Assembly: GCA_900770665.1 (NCBI GenBank)
Contig: CAAGKZ010000077.1
Location: 1-64,000 of the forward strand
DNA from: Bacteroidaceae bacterium
Lineage (GTDB): Bacteria > Bacteroidota > Bacteroidia > Bacteroidales > Bacteroidaceae
Length of the DNA: 64,000 nt
Direction: 5' to 3'
The translations under genes were made by a program, and so were the position numbers. The number at the start of each line of letters is the position of its first letter. Positions within the stretch are counted from its first letter, which is position 1. The notes beneath the pieces are model-generated. The model saw only the letters and a program-made list of their open reading frames with translations. It had not been told where the DNA came from and searched no databases. Shown piece by piece: positions 1 to 8,188 of the stretch.

Positions 1-1335
1 AAGACCATCAAAGATGCGCTCAATTTGTTCAACTTCAATCTCTTTACCAATTAATGTATGGATTTTGTTGAGGGTGATATCCACCTCGAAGTTGTTTAGT
101 GGAGTAGGGTAGATATCTGTGATTTCCGAAGCAATCGAACCTCCAGTCAACTCTTTAATCAACATTGCTGCATATTTGAGCACATAGATTGTGTTATGAG
201 GGTCGATACCACGTTCAAAACGGAAACTTGCATCAGTATTCAAGCCATGACGACGAGCGCTCTTACGAATTGATGTGGGGTTAAAGTATGCACTCTCGAG
301 GAAGATATTCTTGGTCTCCTCAGTAGTACCTGACTCCAAGCCACCGAATACACCAGCCAAACACATGGGCTCCTCAGCATTGCAGATCATGAGGTCGTTC
401 TCAGAGAGCTTGCGCTCTACGCCATCGAGAGTCACGAAGGGAGTGCCCTCAGCAAGAGTGCGTACTACAACGCGACCACCCTTCACCTTATCTGCATCGA
501 AGCAGTGGAGGGGCTGACCATAAGCGTGGAGGATATAGTTGGTGATGTCTACGATATTATTGATAGGACGGAGGCCGATGGTGTTGAGCTTATCCTTCAA
601 CCACTCGGGGCTCTCCTTTACGGTAACACCCTTCACTGTCACACCGGCATAGCGCATACAAGCCTCGGTGTTCTGCACCTCGATGTCAATTTCGAGCGAG
701 TTGTCGTCAACCTTGAAGCTATCGCATGTCGGGCGGCGCAATGCGCTCGCGCCCTTGTTCTGCATTGTATAAGCATAGAGGTCGCGTGCCACGCCATAGT
801 GTGAGCAGGCATCGGCACGGTTAGGAGTGATGTCTACACCAATGAGATAGTCGCTCTTTATGTTGTAGTAATCCTTTGCAAGAGTACCGGGAACTGCATC
901 GGCTGGCAGAACGATGATACCATCGTGGCTATTGCCGATACCAATCTCATCCTCGGCGCAAATCATACCGAAAGACTCTGCACCACGAATCTTGCCCTTC
1001 TTGATGGTGAAGCACTCGTCGCCGTCGTAGAGCTTTGTACCTATGGTTGCAACAACCACCTTCTGACCCGCTGCCACGTTTGGCGCACCGCACACAATCT
1101 GCACGGGGTTGCCGTCGCCCAAGTTCACTGTTGTAATATGCAGGTGGTCGCTGTCGGGGTGGTCGACACAAGTGAGAACCTCGCCAATAACCAAACCCTC
1201 GAGACCGCCCTTGATAGTCTGTACCTCTTCAACGCCATCGGTCTCAAGACCCATTGATGTAAGCGCTGCCGACACCTCCTCGGGTGTCATGTCGAAGTCG
1301 ACATACTCTTTAAGCCAATTGTAAGAAATGTTCAT
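1..1335 (-). CDS. pheT: Phenylalanine--tRNA ligase beta subunit (3' end beyond window)
   Basis: Beta subunit of the heterotetrameric cytoplasmic enzyme that charges tRNA-Phe. Translation from the ATG at 1335 begins MNISYNWLKEYVD, the usual PheT start, followed by an EMAP/Trbp111-like OB-fold tRNA-binding domain (about residues 40-150) and the start of the B3/B4 editing and B5 domains. Only the first 445 codons are present because the gene runs off the left edge. No frame break is seen. The transcript runs left, divergent from trpS. No convincing TAnnTTTG box was found just upstream. Identification is secure; the C-terminal half cannot be judged. Confidence 0.95.
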   Translation of the reverse strand, partial: MNISYNWLKEYVDFDMTPEEVSAALTSMGLETDGVEEVQTIKGGLEGLVIGEVLTCVDHPDSDHLHITTVNLGDGNPVQIVCGAPNVAAGQKVVVATIGTKLYDGDECFTIKKGKIRGAESFGMICAEDEIGIGNSHDGIIVLPADAVPGTLAKDYYNIKSDYLIGVDITPNRADACSHYGVARDLYAYTMQNKGASALRRPTCDSFKVDDNSLEIDIEVQNTEACMRYAGVTVKGVTVKESPEWLKDKLNTIGLRPINNIVDITNYILHAYGQPLHCFDADKVKGGRVVVRTLAEGTPFVTLDGVERKLSENDLMICNAEEPMCLAGVFGGLESGTTEETKNIFLESAYFNPTSIRKSARRHGLNTDASFRFERGIDPHNTIYVLKYAAMLIKELTGGSIASEITDIYPTPLNNFEVDITLNKIHTLIGKEIEVEQIERIFDGL

Positions 1336-1370
1336 ATATCTGTTTTTATTGTTTTTCTACTCTATAAAAT

Positions 1371-1440
1371 TGTCATTTTGAACGAAGTGAAAAATCCAAT
1401 CAAATGAGGGATAAGATACTTCGCTCTGCTCAGTATGACA
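1371..1440. repeat. TGTCA...TGACA-bounded intergenic repeat, copy 1
   Basis: A 70-bp segment begins TGTCATTTTGAACGAAGTGA and ends CGCTCTGCTCAGTATGACA, so its ends are inverted and it can fold. Related sequence occurs at 13539-13613 and 41563-41643. It sits in the 388-bp gap between the divergent pheT and trpS genes (1336-1723). The rest of that gap is AT-rich and holds only the trpS promoter. Confidence 0.65.
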
Positions 1441-1686
1441 TACAAGTTGCAATGATAGTGCCAGGGAACAAAACGCAAACTTGTTTGCATGTTTTACAGC
1501 GACCGCCGCCTATCTTCGCAATCAAGATGCAAAAATACACTTTTTTTCTTAAATAAGGAAAAAGGGCGGCAAATATTCTGCGCATTAAAACCATAATAAA
1601 TTGCTCTGAAAACAAAAAAGCAATTACTTTTGGTACTGAATTAAAATAAAACTTGTATTGAAAGAGTTTTTTTGCCATTTTATGCC

Positions 1687-1694
1687 TATCTTCG
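1687..1694 (+). promoter_or_regulatory. Probable trpS promoter -7 box
   Basis: TATCTTCG fits the Bacteroidota -7 consensus TAnnTT(T/C)G and lies 30 bp before the trpS start. An almost identical stretch, TATCTTCGCAGTC, precedes dnaB on the other strand. A matching -33 TTTG at the usual spacing is not obvious. Confidence 0.55.
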
Positions 1695-1723
1695 CAGTCA
1701 AATTAGAAAAAAAATAGAAATTT

Positions 1724-2815
1724 ATGAGCAAGATAATACTTACCGGCGACCGTCCGACCGGCCGCCTGCATTTGGGACACTATGTAGGTTCACTGCGCCG
1801 CCGCGTGGAGCTGCAGAACTCAGGTGTATATGACAAGATTTTCATTATGATAGCCGATGCGCAGGCGCTCACCGACAATGCCGACAACCCCGAAAAGGTG
1901 CGTCAGAACATCATCGAGGTGGCACTCGACTACCTTTCGGTAGGCATCGACCCAGCGCAGTGCACAATATTCATACAGTCACAGGTTCCCGAGCTTTGCG
2001 AGCTTGCGTTCTACTACATGAACCTCGTTACCGTATCGCGTCTGCAGCGTAACCCGACTGTGAAGACCGAGATTCAGATGCGCAACTTTGAGACAAGCAT
2101 CCCTGTAGGTTTCTTCACCTACCCCATCAGCCAGGCTTCGGACATCACAGCATTCCGCGCAACAACCGTTCCTGCCGGCGAGGACCAGCAGCCAATGATT
2201 GAGCAGGCGCGCGAAATCGCACGCCGTTTCAACGGCATCTATGGAGAGACACTCGTTGAGCCTGAGATTCTGTTGCCTACAAACGCTGCCTGTCTGCGCT
2301 TGCCGGGAACAGACGGCAAGGCAAAGATGAGCAAGTCACTTGGCAATTGCATCTACCTCTCGGACACAGCCGAGGAGCTGAAGCAGCGTGTAATGTCAAT
2401 GTACACCGACCCCGACCACATCCGCGTTCAGGACCCTGGCAAGGTTGAGGGCAACACCGTGTTCACATATCTTGACGCATTCTGCCGCCCCGAGCACTTT
2501 GAGAAATACCTCCCCGACTACCCCAACCTTGACGAGTTGAAGGCTCACTACATGCGCGGTGGTTTGGGCGATGTAAAGGTTAAGCGTTTTCTCATTGCAA
2601 TACTTGAGGAGGAGCTTGCTCCAATACGCGCACGCCGCAAGGAGTGGGAACAGAAAATTCACGAGGTATATGCACTTTTGCAGCAGGGTTGCGAGACCGC
2701 ACGCGCCGTTGCAGCCGACACCTTGAACGATGTTCGCCGTGCAATGAAAATCAACTACTTCGAGGACAAAGAGCTCATCGAAGAGCAGGCAAAGAAATTC
2801 GCCGAAGGGAAGTAA
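1724..2815 (+). CDS. trpS: Tryptophan--tRNA ligase
   Basis: Class I aminoacyl-tRNA synthetase that charges tRNA-Trp in the cytoplasm, 363 aa, a normal to slightly long bacterial length. The ATP-binding HIGH-type motif is in TGDRPTGRLHLGHYVGSL near the N-terminus and the second signature is KMSKS near residue 200. The start at 1724 lies 30 bp after a TATCTTCG promoter box. It is a single gene divergent from pheT, and the TAA stop is followed almost at once by a 336-bp repeat element. Confidence 0.95.
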   Translation: MSKIILTGDRPTGRLHLGHYVGSLRRRVELQNSGVYDKIFIMIADAQALTDNADNPEKVRQNIIEVALDYLSVGIDPAQCTIFIQSQVPELCELAFYYMNLVTVSRLQRNPTVKTEIQMRNFETSIPVGFFTYPISQASDITAFRATTVPAGEDQQPMIEQAREIARRFNGIYGETLVEPEILLPTNAACLRLPGTDGKAKMSKSLGNCIYLSDTAEELKQRVMSMYTDPDHIRVQDPGKVEGNTVFTYLDAFCRPEHFEKYLPDYPNLDELKAHYMRGGLGDVKVKRFLIAILEEELAPIRARRKEWEQKIHEVYALLQQGCETARAVAADTLNDVRRAMKINYFEDKELIEEQAKKFAEGK

Positions 2816-2828
2816 AACTGAAAGGTGA

Positions 2829-3164
2829 AAGGTGAAAGGTGAAAACTGCGAGTAAGCTAGCGTAGAGGAAAAGTTTACTTTTACTATGCCGAGCGGAAGC
2901 AGGTTCAATCGCACAAAGTGCGGTTAAAGCGGAAAGCGCGATGATTGCCACGGCAATCATCGCGCTTTTAACCTTTGATCTTTCAGTTTTAACCGCACTT
3001 GCACTTGAACATCGGCTTTGAGGCGACCTTGTCGCACTCCTTTGTAAACCTAAAGGTTCAGTCGTCGCAAACAACGCTCGTCCGCGTTGTCGTTGCGTGC
3101 GTAAATAAATTTCCGCCCACTCGTTGGCACAGGTTTTCCCCTTTCAGTTTTCACCTTTCACCTT
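2829..3164. repeat. 336-bp element bounded by 20-bp perfect inverted repeats
   Basis: This fills the trpS-dnaB gap. Outer arms AAGGTGAAAGGTGAAAACTG at 2829-2848 and its reverse complement at 3145-3164 match perfectly. Nested inside are a 13-bp inverted pair (2916-2928 and 2988-3000) and a 17-bp perfect stem with a 2-nt loop (2933-2949 and 2952-2968). No convincing ORF is inside. The right arm overlaps the dnaB stop codon. Part of the left side (about 2845-2905, including ATGCCGAGCG) resembles the repeats at 8185-8334 and 9190-9360. It could be a MITE-like or REP-like insertion that also serves as a convergent terminator. Confidence 0.65.
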
Positions 3165-4746
3165 AAAACGGTACCGGGTCATTTCCGCCACCCTGCAAGC
3201 CCGGAGGCATCATTTGTACATCCTGGTTCTGCAGATAGTCTGGTATATCGGGAATATATTCAGGCTCCGACGGAACAGAGACGTTCATCTTTGAACCGCG
3301 CATCACAGGCATGTCACCGGGAGGTGGTGCCAATGTCTCGTCATCGAGGTTCATGAAACGAGCATACTCCTTGCGGAAGAGCAAAGGCACATTGTCAAGA
3401 CCACCATTACGGTGCTTTGCAATGATAATCTCGGCCTTGCCGCGCCAGTCGAAATCACCGTCTTTGTAGATGTGGAAGTACTCGGGGCGGTTAACGAACA
3501 TAACGATATCGGCATCCTGCTCAATGGCTCCCGACTCACGGAGGTCACTGAGCTGAGGACGCTTACCCTCGAGACCTTCACGACCTTCGACATTACGGTT
3601 CAACTGACTGAGCGCCATAATTGGAATGTTCAACTCCTTGGCCAAACCTTTGAGAGCACGCGAAATTGTACTGATTTCCTCCTGGCGGCTACCCTTGCCG
3701 GTGTTTGCTGTCATCAACTGCAAGTAGTCAATGAAAATCATCTTCACGCCATGCTCGCGCACCATGCGGCGTGCTTTTGAACGGAGTTCGAACACAGAGA
3801 GCTGCGGGGTATCGTCAATATAAAGAGGTGCGTTCTCAAGCGCAACAATCTTGCTGTCGAGCTGTCCCCACTCGTAACGCTCAAGCTGTCCGCTACGGAT
3901 TTTGTCACCCGGAATCTGGCACACGTTACAGATAAGACGCTGAACAAGCTGCACATTACCCATCTCGAGCGAGAACATACCGCAAGGAATGCCCTGGTCG
4001 ATTGCCATGTTACGCACAAGCGAAAGAGCGAAAGCTGTCTTACCCATGGCAGGACGTGCCGCAAGGATAATGAGGTCGGTTGGCTGCCAACCCGAGAGCA
4101 CCTTATCGAGACGGTGATAGCCTGTACTCAAACCGCTGATACCGCTGGTATTCTTTGAGGCTGTGATAATCTGGTCGTATGCCTGACGGATTACAGGGTT
4201 AATCTGTGTGTAATCCTTCTTCATCTTGCTGCCCGAAATCTCGAACAGTTCCGACTCGGCCTGCTGCATCAGCTCGTCGATATCCTGTGTCTCGTCGAAA
4301 GCCTGTGTCTGCGTCTTACTGGTGAAGCGGATGAGGTCGCGCGCCAGTTTCTTCTGTGCAATGATGTTCGCGTGATATTCGATGTTCACCGACGACACCA
4401 CCTTGCTTGTGAGCTGCGCCACATAAACAGGGCCGCCCACCTCTTCGAGTGTACCCTTGCTGCGCAGAAATTCCGTCACCGTGAGGATATCCACAGGACG
4501 GTCATTGAGGTCCATCTGTTGTATGGCCTCAAAGAGCAACTGGTTACGCTTGTCGTAGAACGATTCGGGCTTGAGCATTCCGCCCAAACGGCCAATGGCA
4601 TCGCTGTCAATCATCAACGCACCCAACACAGCCTCCTCAAACTCAAGAGCCTGAGGCTGCACGTGTCCATAATCACTCAACTTTGGTGTAGTATCGGCAG
4701 CCTGACGTCGAGGCGCCCTTCTCTTTGGTGTATTTGTATCTTCCAT
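3163..4746 (-). CDS. dnaB: Replicative DNA helicase DnaB
   Basis: Hexameric 5'-3' helicase of the replication fork, 527 aa. The N-terminal helical DnaB domain covers roughly residues 25-130. The RecA-like ATPase domain follows, with Walker A AARPAMGKTAFAL and the SRQEE / SQLNR region typical of DnaB. The C-terminal 40 residues are a Pro/Gly-rich tail. No intein is present. The start at 4746 follows a TATCTTCG promoter box by about 20 bp. The TAA stop lies inside the right arm of the neighbouring inverted-repeat element. Confidence 0.95.
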   Translation of the reverse strand: MEDTNTPKRRAPRRQAADTTPKLSDYGHVQPQALEFEEAVLGALMIDSDAIGRLGGMLKPESFYDKRNQLLFEAIQQMDLNDRPVDILTVTEFLRSKGTLEEVGGPVYVAQLTSKVVSSVNIEYHANIIAQKKLARDLIRFTSKTQTQAFDETQDIDELMQQAESELFEISGSKMKKDYTQINPVIRQAYDQIITASKNTSGISGLSTGYHRLDKVLSGWQPTDLIILAARPAMGKTAFALSLVRNMAIDQGIPCGMFSLEMGNVQLVQRLICNVCQIPGDKIRSGQLERYEWGQLDSKIVALENAPLYIDDTPQLSVFELRSKARRMVREHGVKMIFIDYLQLMTANTGKGSRQEEISTISRALKGLAKELNIPIMALSQLNRNVEGREGLEGKRPQLSDLRESGAIEQDADIVMFVNRPEYFHIYKDGDFDWRGKAEIIIAKHRNGGLDNVPLLFRKEYARFMNLDDETLAPPPGDMPVMRGSKMNVSVPSEPEYIPDIPDYLQNQDVQMMPPGLQGGGNDPVPF

Positions 4747-4765
4747 AACTTCTTAAATTCGACTG

Positions 4766-4773
4766 CGAAGATA
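4766..4773 (-). promoter_or_regulatory. Probable dnaB promoter -7 box
   Basis: On the minus strand TATCTTCG followed by CAGTC lies about 20 bp before the dnaB ATG. It is a near copy of the box in front of trpS. Confidence 0.55.
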
Positions 4774-4858
4774 CACACAACTGCGCGAATAAAGCAACAA
4801 ACCGAAGGACGTTTATCAACAAAACAGAGCAAGTTATCAACGGCACGAAAAAAAGTAT

Positions 4859-4866
4859 TACCTTTG
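4859..4866 (+). promoter_or_regulatory. Probable ispE promoter -7 box
   Basis: TACCTTTG is a full match to TAnnTTTG and lies 24 bp before the ispE ATG. The region between dnaB and ispE (4747-4889) therefore carries back-to-back promoters. Confidence 0.6.
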
Positions 4867-4889
4867 CCTGTAGCAAAAAAACGAATTCC

Positions 4890-5720
4890 ATGATAACATT
4901 CCCAAATGCAAAGATAAACCTTGGGCTCGACATTGTAGAAAAACGCCCCGACGGTTACCACAACCTTGAGACCGTGTTCTACCCCATCCCACTGTGCGAC
5001 ATTCTGGAGATTACACCGGCTACCGCCAAGGATGCCCCCGACTACACTTTCAAAATGCATAATGCAGTGTTCGATGGCAGCGATGACGACAACCTTGTAA
5101 TAAAGGCATACAAGGCACTCGCGGCCGACCACAAGTTACCAAAGGTTGACATTTCGCTCTACAAGCACATCCCCACAGGCGCAGGCTTGGGCGGCGGCAG
5201 TGCCGATGCAGCATTCGCTCTGAAGATGCTAAACGACATTGCAGGCCTTGGACTCACAGCCGAGCAACTGCGCGGCTATGCCTCACGCATAGGCGCCGAC
5301 TGCGCATTCTTCATCGACAACACACCGGCCTATGCAACAGGAATTGGCGACATTCTCACACCCACACCATGCAGCATCAGCGGTTATCATCTTGTACTTG
5401 TGAAACCCGACATCCACGTATCTACGAAGGATGCCTACGCGCTTGTAACGCCACAAAAACCGGAGCTGCCGTTGACAGAGATTGCCGCACGCCCCATCCA
5501 CGAATGGAAAGATGCAATGAAGAACGATTTCGAAAAGAGCATCTTTGCAAAGCATCCCGCAATGGAAAAGATAAAAGAACAGCTGTATGCAATGGGTGCC
5601 GTGTATGCCTCAATGTCGGGCAGCGGCTCGTCATTCTTTGGCATTTTCAAGGAAGAACAGGATATTGAAAAGATAAAGGAACTCTTCCCCGGGATGTTCT
5701 GCTGGTGCAAGAAGATGTGA
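4890..5720 (+). CDS. ispE: 4-diphosphocytidyl-2-C-methyl-D-erythritol kinase
   Basis: GHMP-family kinase of the MEP isoprenoid pathway, which phosphorylates the 2-hydroxyl of CDP-methylerythritol; 276 aa, normal length. The start ITFPNAKINLGLDIVEKRPDGYH is typical of IspE. The GHMP ATP loop is PTGAGLGGGSADAAFAL (about residues 94-110), and the C-terminal SGSGSSFFGIF matches GHMP motif 3. It stands alone between dnaB and the REP/RAYT region. REP palindromes begin a few bases after its TGA stop. Confidence 0.95.
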   Translation: MITFPNAKINLGLDIVEKRPDGYHNLETVFYPIPLCDILEITPATAKDAPDYTFKMHNAVFDGSDDDNLVIKAYKALAADHKLPKVDISLYKHIPTGAGLGGGSADAAFALKMLNDIAGLGLTAEQLRGYASRIGADCAFFIDNTPAYATGIGDILTPTPCSISGYHLVLVKPDIHVSTKDAYALVTPQKPELPLTEIAARPIHEWKDAMKNDFEKSIFAKHPAMEKIKEQLYAMGAVYASMSGSGSSFFGIFKEEQDIEKIKELFPGMFCWCKKM

Positions 5721-5723
5721 ATG

Positions 5724-5848
5724 GAAACAGCCACACCGCATAATACAAGAACGTAGGGACACGGCATGCCGTGTCCGGAAATAGATAGCACGAAACAGCC
5801 ACAGCACAAAGCAAAACGTAGGGACACGGCATGCCGTGTCCGGAAACA
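5724..5848. repeat. Two tandem REP units upstream of the RAYT transposase
   Basis: Two direct units, each GAAACAGCCACA + spacer + ACGTAGG + the 20-bp perfect palindrome GGACACGGCATGCCGTGTCC (5757-5776 and 5822-5841), repeat with a 65-bp spacing between palindromes. A third palindrome in opposite orientation lies inside the downstream transposase gene. This is the expected layout of REP sequences around the TnpA-REP (RAYT) gene thought to mobilise them. Confidence 0.8.
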
Positions 5849-5880
5849 AACACAACTCCCGAAATACCAATTACACGAAA

Positions 5881-6408
5881 ATGACAAATAAACTACCACA
5901 ACGTAAATCACCACGTGCAAAATGGCTGGATTACAATGAAGGTGAGTATTTCGTCACCGTATGTACTCACAATTGGATACATTATTTCGGAGAAATCGTT
6001 GATGGTAAAATACACTTATCACAAATAGGACTTTTTTTGACAGAGTGCTTAGAGAACACAAAAAAGCACCAACCACACATCAACATTTTGCAGTATGTGG
6101 TAATGCCAAACCATTTTCACGCAATCATTGATATTGAAAAAACGGACACGGCATGCCGTGTCCCTACGTGTGAAGAACGAGCTGTAAATGGAAAACAGAA
6201 CCACAAACTACCATTACTCTCAACATACATAGCTTCTTTAAAGTCGGCCGTAACAAAATATGCCCACACAATAGACAGCAAATTCACATGGCAAAAACGA
6301 TATCACGACCATGCTATTCGTGGCACCGAAGACCGCAACAACATATCACAATACATAGAAAACAATATCACAAGTTGGGACAACGATTGTTTTAACGAGC
6401 AAATGTAA
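5881..6408 (+). CDS. REP-associated tyrosine transposase (RAYT, Y1/IS200-like)
   Basis: 175-aa single-strand transposase-like protein. It has the family entry PRAKWLDYNEGEYFVTVCTHN, the HUH metal-binding motif in VVMPNHFHAII, and a C-terminal region WQKRYHDHAIR...ISQYIENNITSW that carries candidate catalytic tyrosines. I chose the ATG at 5881 rather than the upstream GTG at 5836, because the GTG lies within a REP palindrome. A REP palindrome is inserted in frame after the HUH region (6144-6163, read as DTACRVP), probably in a variable loop. The frame stays open, so the gene may be functional. RAYTs are usually single-copy domesticated genes that process REPs. Confidence 0.85.
   Translation: MTNKLPQRKSPRAKWLDYNEGEYFVTVCTHNWIHYFGEIVDGKIHLSQIGLFLTECLENTKKHQPHINILQYVVMPNHFHAIIDIEKTDTACRVPTCEERAVNGKQNHKLPLLSTYIASLKSAVTKYAHTIDSKFTWQKRYHDHAIRGTEDRNNISQYIENNITSWDNDCFNEQM
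6144..6163. repeat. REP palindrome inside the RAYT coding sequence
   Basis: A perfect third copy of GGACACGGCATGCCGTGTCC, followed by CTACGT, which is the inverted orientation relative to the copies at 5757 and 5822. It adds residues in frame without stopping translation. Confidence 0.85.
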
Positions 6409-6446
6409 AAAAGCGGTTGCCCCGTGATTCACATCAGAGGGCAACC
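6408..6446 (-). terminator. Hairpin with T-run on the minus strand
   Basis: Arms GGTTGCCC (6415-6422) and GGGCAACC (6439-6446) pair, and on the minus strand the stem is followed by CGCTTTTTTAC. It may be a second terminator behind crcB. Confidence 0.4.
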
Positions 6447-6605
6447 TAAACACAAACACAAAATAAAACACGACAAAACTACTATACAAGTCACCGGGTG
6501 TATTAACTCATTGCTGCAAGATATTCACATACCCACGACAGCTGTTTTCGGCGGCTTGCATAATGTAAACATTTCAATAATGCCAAAAGTTTTGTGGCAG
6601 ATGTT

Positions 6606-6647
6606 AAAAAAAGCAAAAATCTCACAAATGCGGGATTTTTGCTTTTT
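6606..6647. terminator. Bidirectional intrinsic terminator
   Basis: Stem AAAAAGCAAAAATC (6608-6621) pairs perfectly with GATTTTTGCTTTTT (6634-6647) around a 12-nt loop. A/T tracts on both sides allow termination of crcB from the right and the RAYT transcript from the left. The remaining part of 6447-6605 shows nothing convincing. Confidence 0.7.
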
Positions 6648-6675
6648 AAATATACTTTGTTATACAAACGAAATT

Positions 6676-7038
6676 CTATTTGATAAATCGCCCTGCGACA
6701 TACATTCCCAGCAGCACCATCAATATTGACACAACCACCGACGCCGTCACATAGACCATAGCTGTGAGTCTCTCGCCCGTCTGGAACAGTTGCAGAGCCT
6801 GTGAGGAGAATGTCGAGAAGGTTGTAAAACCACCACAGAAACCTACTACGGCAAAGAGATGTGCGCCATTTGAAAGCAACGGAATGAGAAGACCAATCAA
6901 AAACGAACCGATGATGTTCACAAGCATTGTAGCCCAATGGCTACAGATGGCATAATGGGCAAACAACATTGACACGGCATAGCGCGCAATGCTACCAAGC
7001 GCACCACCCGCGCCCACAAGTAACAGACTCTTAATCAT
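6676..7038 (-). CDS. crcB: Fluoride ion channel CrcB/FluC
   Basis: Small inner-membrane protein of 120 aa with four hydrophobic helices that exports fluoride as a dual-topology dimer. Diagnostic motifs are GAGGALGSIARY at the N-terminus, NIIGSFLIGLL in the second helix and GFCGGFTTFSTFS in the third. I start it at the ATG at 7038 (MIKSLLLVGAGG), because the longer frame adds a polar stretch that lies in the promoter region. The stop is TAG. A promoter box TACTTTTG lies 25 bp upstream. No fluoride riboswitch was recognisable in the short leader. Confidence 0.93.
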   Translation of the reverse strand: MIKSLLLVGAGGALGSIARYAVSMLFAHYAICSHWATMLVNIIGSFLIGLLIPLLSNGAHLFAVVGFCGGFTTFSTFSSQALQLFQTGERLTAMVYVTASVVVSILMVLLGMYVAGRFIK

Positions 7039-7062
7039 TTTTTGTTTTTGTTTTGCACACAA

Positions 7063-7070
7063 CAAAAGTA
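7063..7070 (-). promoter_or_regulatory. Probable crcB promoter -7 box
   Basis: TACTTTTG on the minus strand matches TAnnTTTG exactly, 25 bp before the crcB start. It is divergent from the nuclease operon promoter. Confidence 0.55.
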
Positions 7071-7104
7071 CGAACAATCATCAGTTTGGGCAAGCCGCGA
7101 CAGT

Positions 7105-7181
7105 TTTATGCAATATGCATTATTTGCATAAATCTTGGTTAGTGCAAAATTTGCACATACCGACAATCAAGACTATTTTTG
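7105..7181 (+). promoter_or_regulatory. Promoter with two palindromic operator-like sites for the nuclease operon
   Basis: The promoter is TTTG (7150-7153), 20 bp, TATTTTTG (7174-7181), a full Bacteroidota -33/-7 pair 30 bp before the ATG at 7211. A perfect palindrome GTGCAAAATTTGCAC (7142-7156) covers the -33 element. A second inverted pair TTTATGCAA / TTGCATAAA spans 7105-7132. Both share a TGCAAA/TTTGCA core. Position and symmetry suggest repressor sites; the regulator is unknown. Confidence 0.6.
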
Positions 7182-7210
7182 TGATTTGGATAATATCTGC
7201 AACTATACTC

Positions 7211-8188
7211 ATGGAGAACAAAAAGGCATCATTGGAAAGCGCTAACAATCCCATTTATAAGGACTTTTTCTTTAATAACAAATTTGTACAGACACTGGAA
7301 ATACATAATACAATATGGAATGGAAAAGATTCAAATAATTCCTTCAGCCTAAAGGATAAAAACACACAGAAAGAGGAAATACCGAATATACTGCAAAGAA
7401 CATTTGGCATAAAGGAGAAAAATCTATTCATCAAAAAGTATAACGAGGCCATCTCTGGCGATGGACAGGAATGGAAAAGAATTACAACACTCCATTCATC
7501 ATCATTGATAGCATTACTCTGTTTCTATTCCGTTTCAAAAGAGCATCCCCTTACAATAGGCGATTATACTTATGAAGAGAGTTATTTCGAAGTAAAAACA
7601 GTGGTACATTATAGCCACAAATCAAATATGGATATTGTTCTTCGAGGCATTAATAACAAAACAGGCAAAAAAGCAGTGTTGTTCCTGGAAAGCAAATTCA
7701 CAGAGTATCTCAATTGTGGCAAAAAAGACGACATAAGTATTGATGCCTATGAAAACGAATACAACAAACTTACACTTTTTAAAAACTCTATAGAAAACAT
7801 CAAATTCAGCAAGGGCGAAAAGTACATTTGCATAGAATCTGTAAATCCGAATGAATTCCCGATACATTGTAAGGGAATCAAGCAGATGCTATCACATTAC
7901 ATAGGTGTCTGCAGCTATGCAACCGAGAAGTATGCAGAGCATGAAAGTTTCAAATATGCCGACAATGAAGAGGTTATACTTGGTGAAATAATGTTCAATT
8001 TCGAAGGACTGATAACCAATTCCTTGAAAAAGCTAAAAAACTACATGAAAGTATATTCCGAACTGGCAAAAAGGATAAACGAACATCAAAGCCGGGTAAG
8101 GATGTTGGAGAAGATAATAACCTATCAAGAAATATTCTCGGGTGATTTTATTAAAGAAAATAAGATAAAACAATTCTATAAATTATGA
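7211..8188 (+). CDS. PD-(D/E)XK nuclease-like protein of unknown function
   Basis: 325-aa Lys-rich, AT-rich protein that I do not recognise as a named family. Its middle part carries a pattern like a PD-(D/E)XK core: MDIVLRG with D141, then VLFLESKF with E160 and K162 (D-x18-E-x-K), each on a predicted beta strand. FEVKTVVHYSHK just before could supply an earlier acidic residue. The C-terminal 80 residues look helical and charged. The longer frame back to 6989 is rejected because the promoter at 7150-7181 lies inside it; the ATG at 7211 follows that promoter. The stop overlaps the start of the next small ORF (ATGA at 8185-8188), so the genes are probably translationally coupled. Composition differs from the flanking housekeeping genes, which suggests transfer. 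Nuclease activity is inferred only from the motif pattern. Confidence 0.6.
   Translation: MENKKASLESANNPIYKDFFFNNKFVQTLEIHNTIWNGKDSNNSFSLKDKNTQKEEIPNILQRTFGIKEKNLFIKKYNEAISGDGQEWKRITTLHSSSLIALLCFYSVSKEHPLTIGDYTYEESYFEVKTVVHYSHKSNMDIVLRGINNKTGKKAVLFLESKFTEYLNCGKKDDISIDAYENEYNKLTLFKNSIENIKFSKGEKYICIESVNPNEFPIHCKGIKQMLSHYIGVCSYATEKYAEHESFKYADNEEVILGEIMFNFEGLITNSLKKLKNYMKVYSELAKRINEHQSRVRMLEKIITYQEIFSGDFIKENKIKQFYKL

Noticed and set aside
505..1324. Several open frames on the plus strand (505-804, 925-1257, 1109-1324)
   Set aside because: They are antisense shadows of pheT, which has motifs along its whole length.
2396..3074. Minus-strand frames 2396-2914 and 2775-3074 over the trpS end and the adjacent repeat
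   Set aside because: Antisense to trpS or inside the inverted-repeat element. Cys-rich, low-quality protein composition.
5435..5920. Minus-strand frames 5435-5920, 5631-5870 and 5647-5853
   Set aside because: They read through the REP palindromes and the ispE 3' end. The repeated peptide (SGHGMPCPYV) only reflects the REP sequence.
6424..6729. Plus-strand frame of 101 codons
   Set aside because: It crosses two terminator hairpins and runs antisense into crcB. No family features.
7039..7100. Fluoride riboswitch in front of crcB
   Set aside because: The leader between promoter and ATG is only about 25 nt and AT-rich. No crcB-motif pseudoknot could be read.
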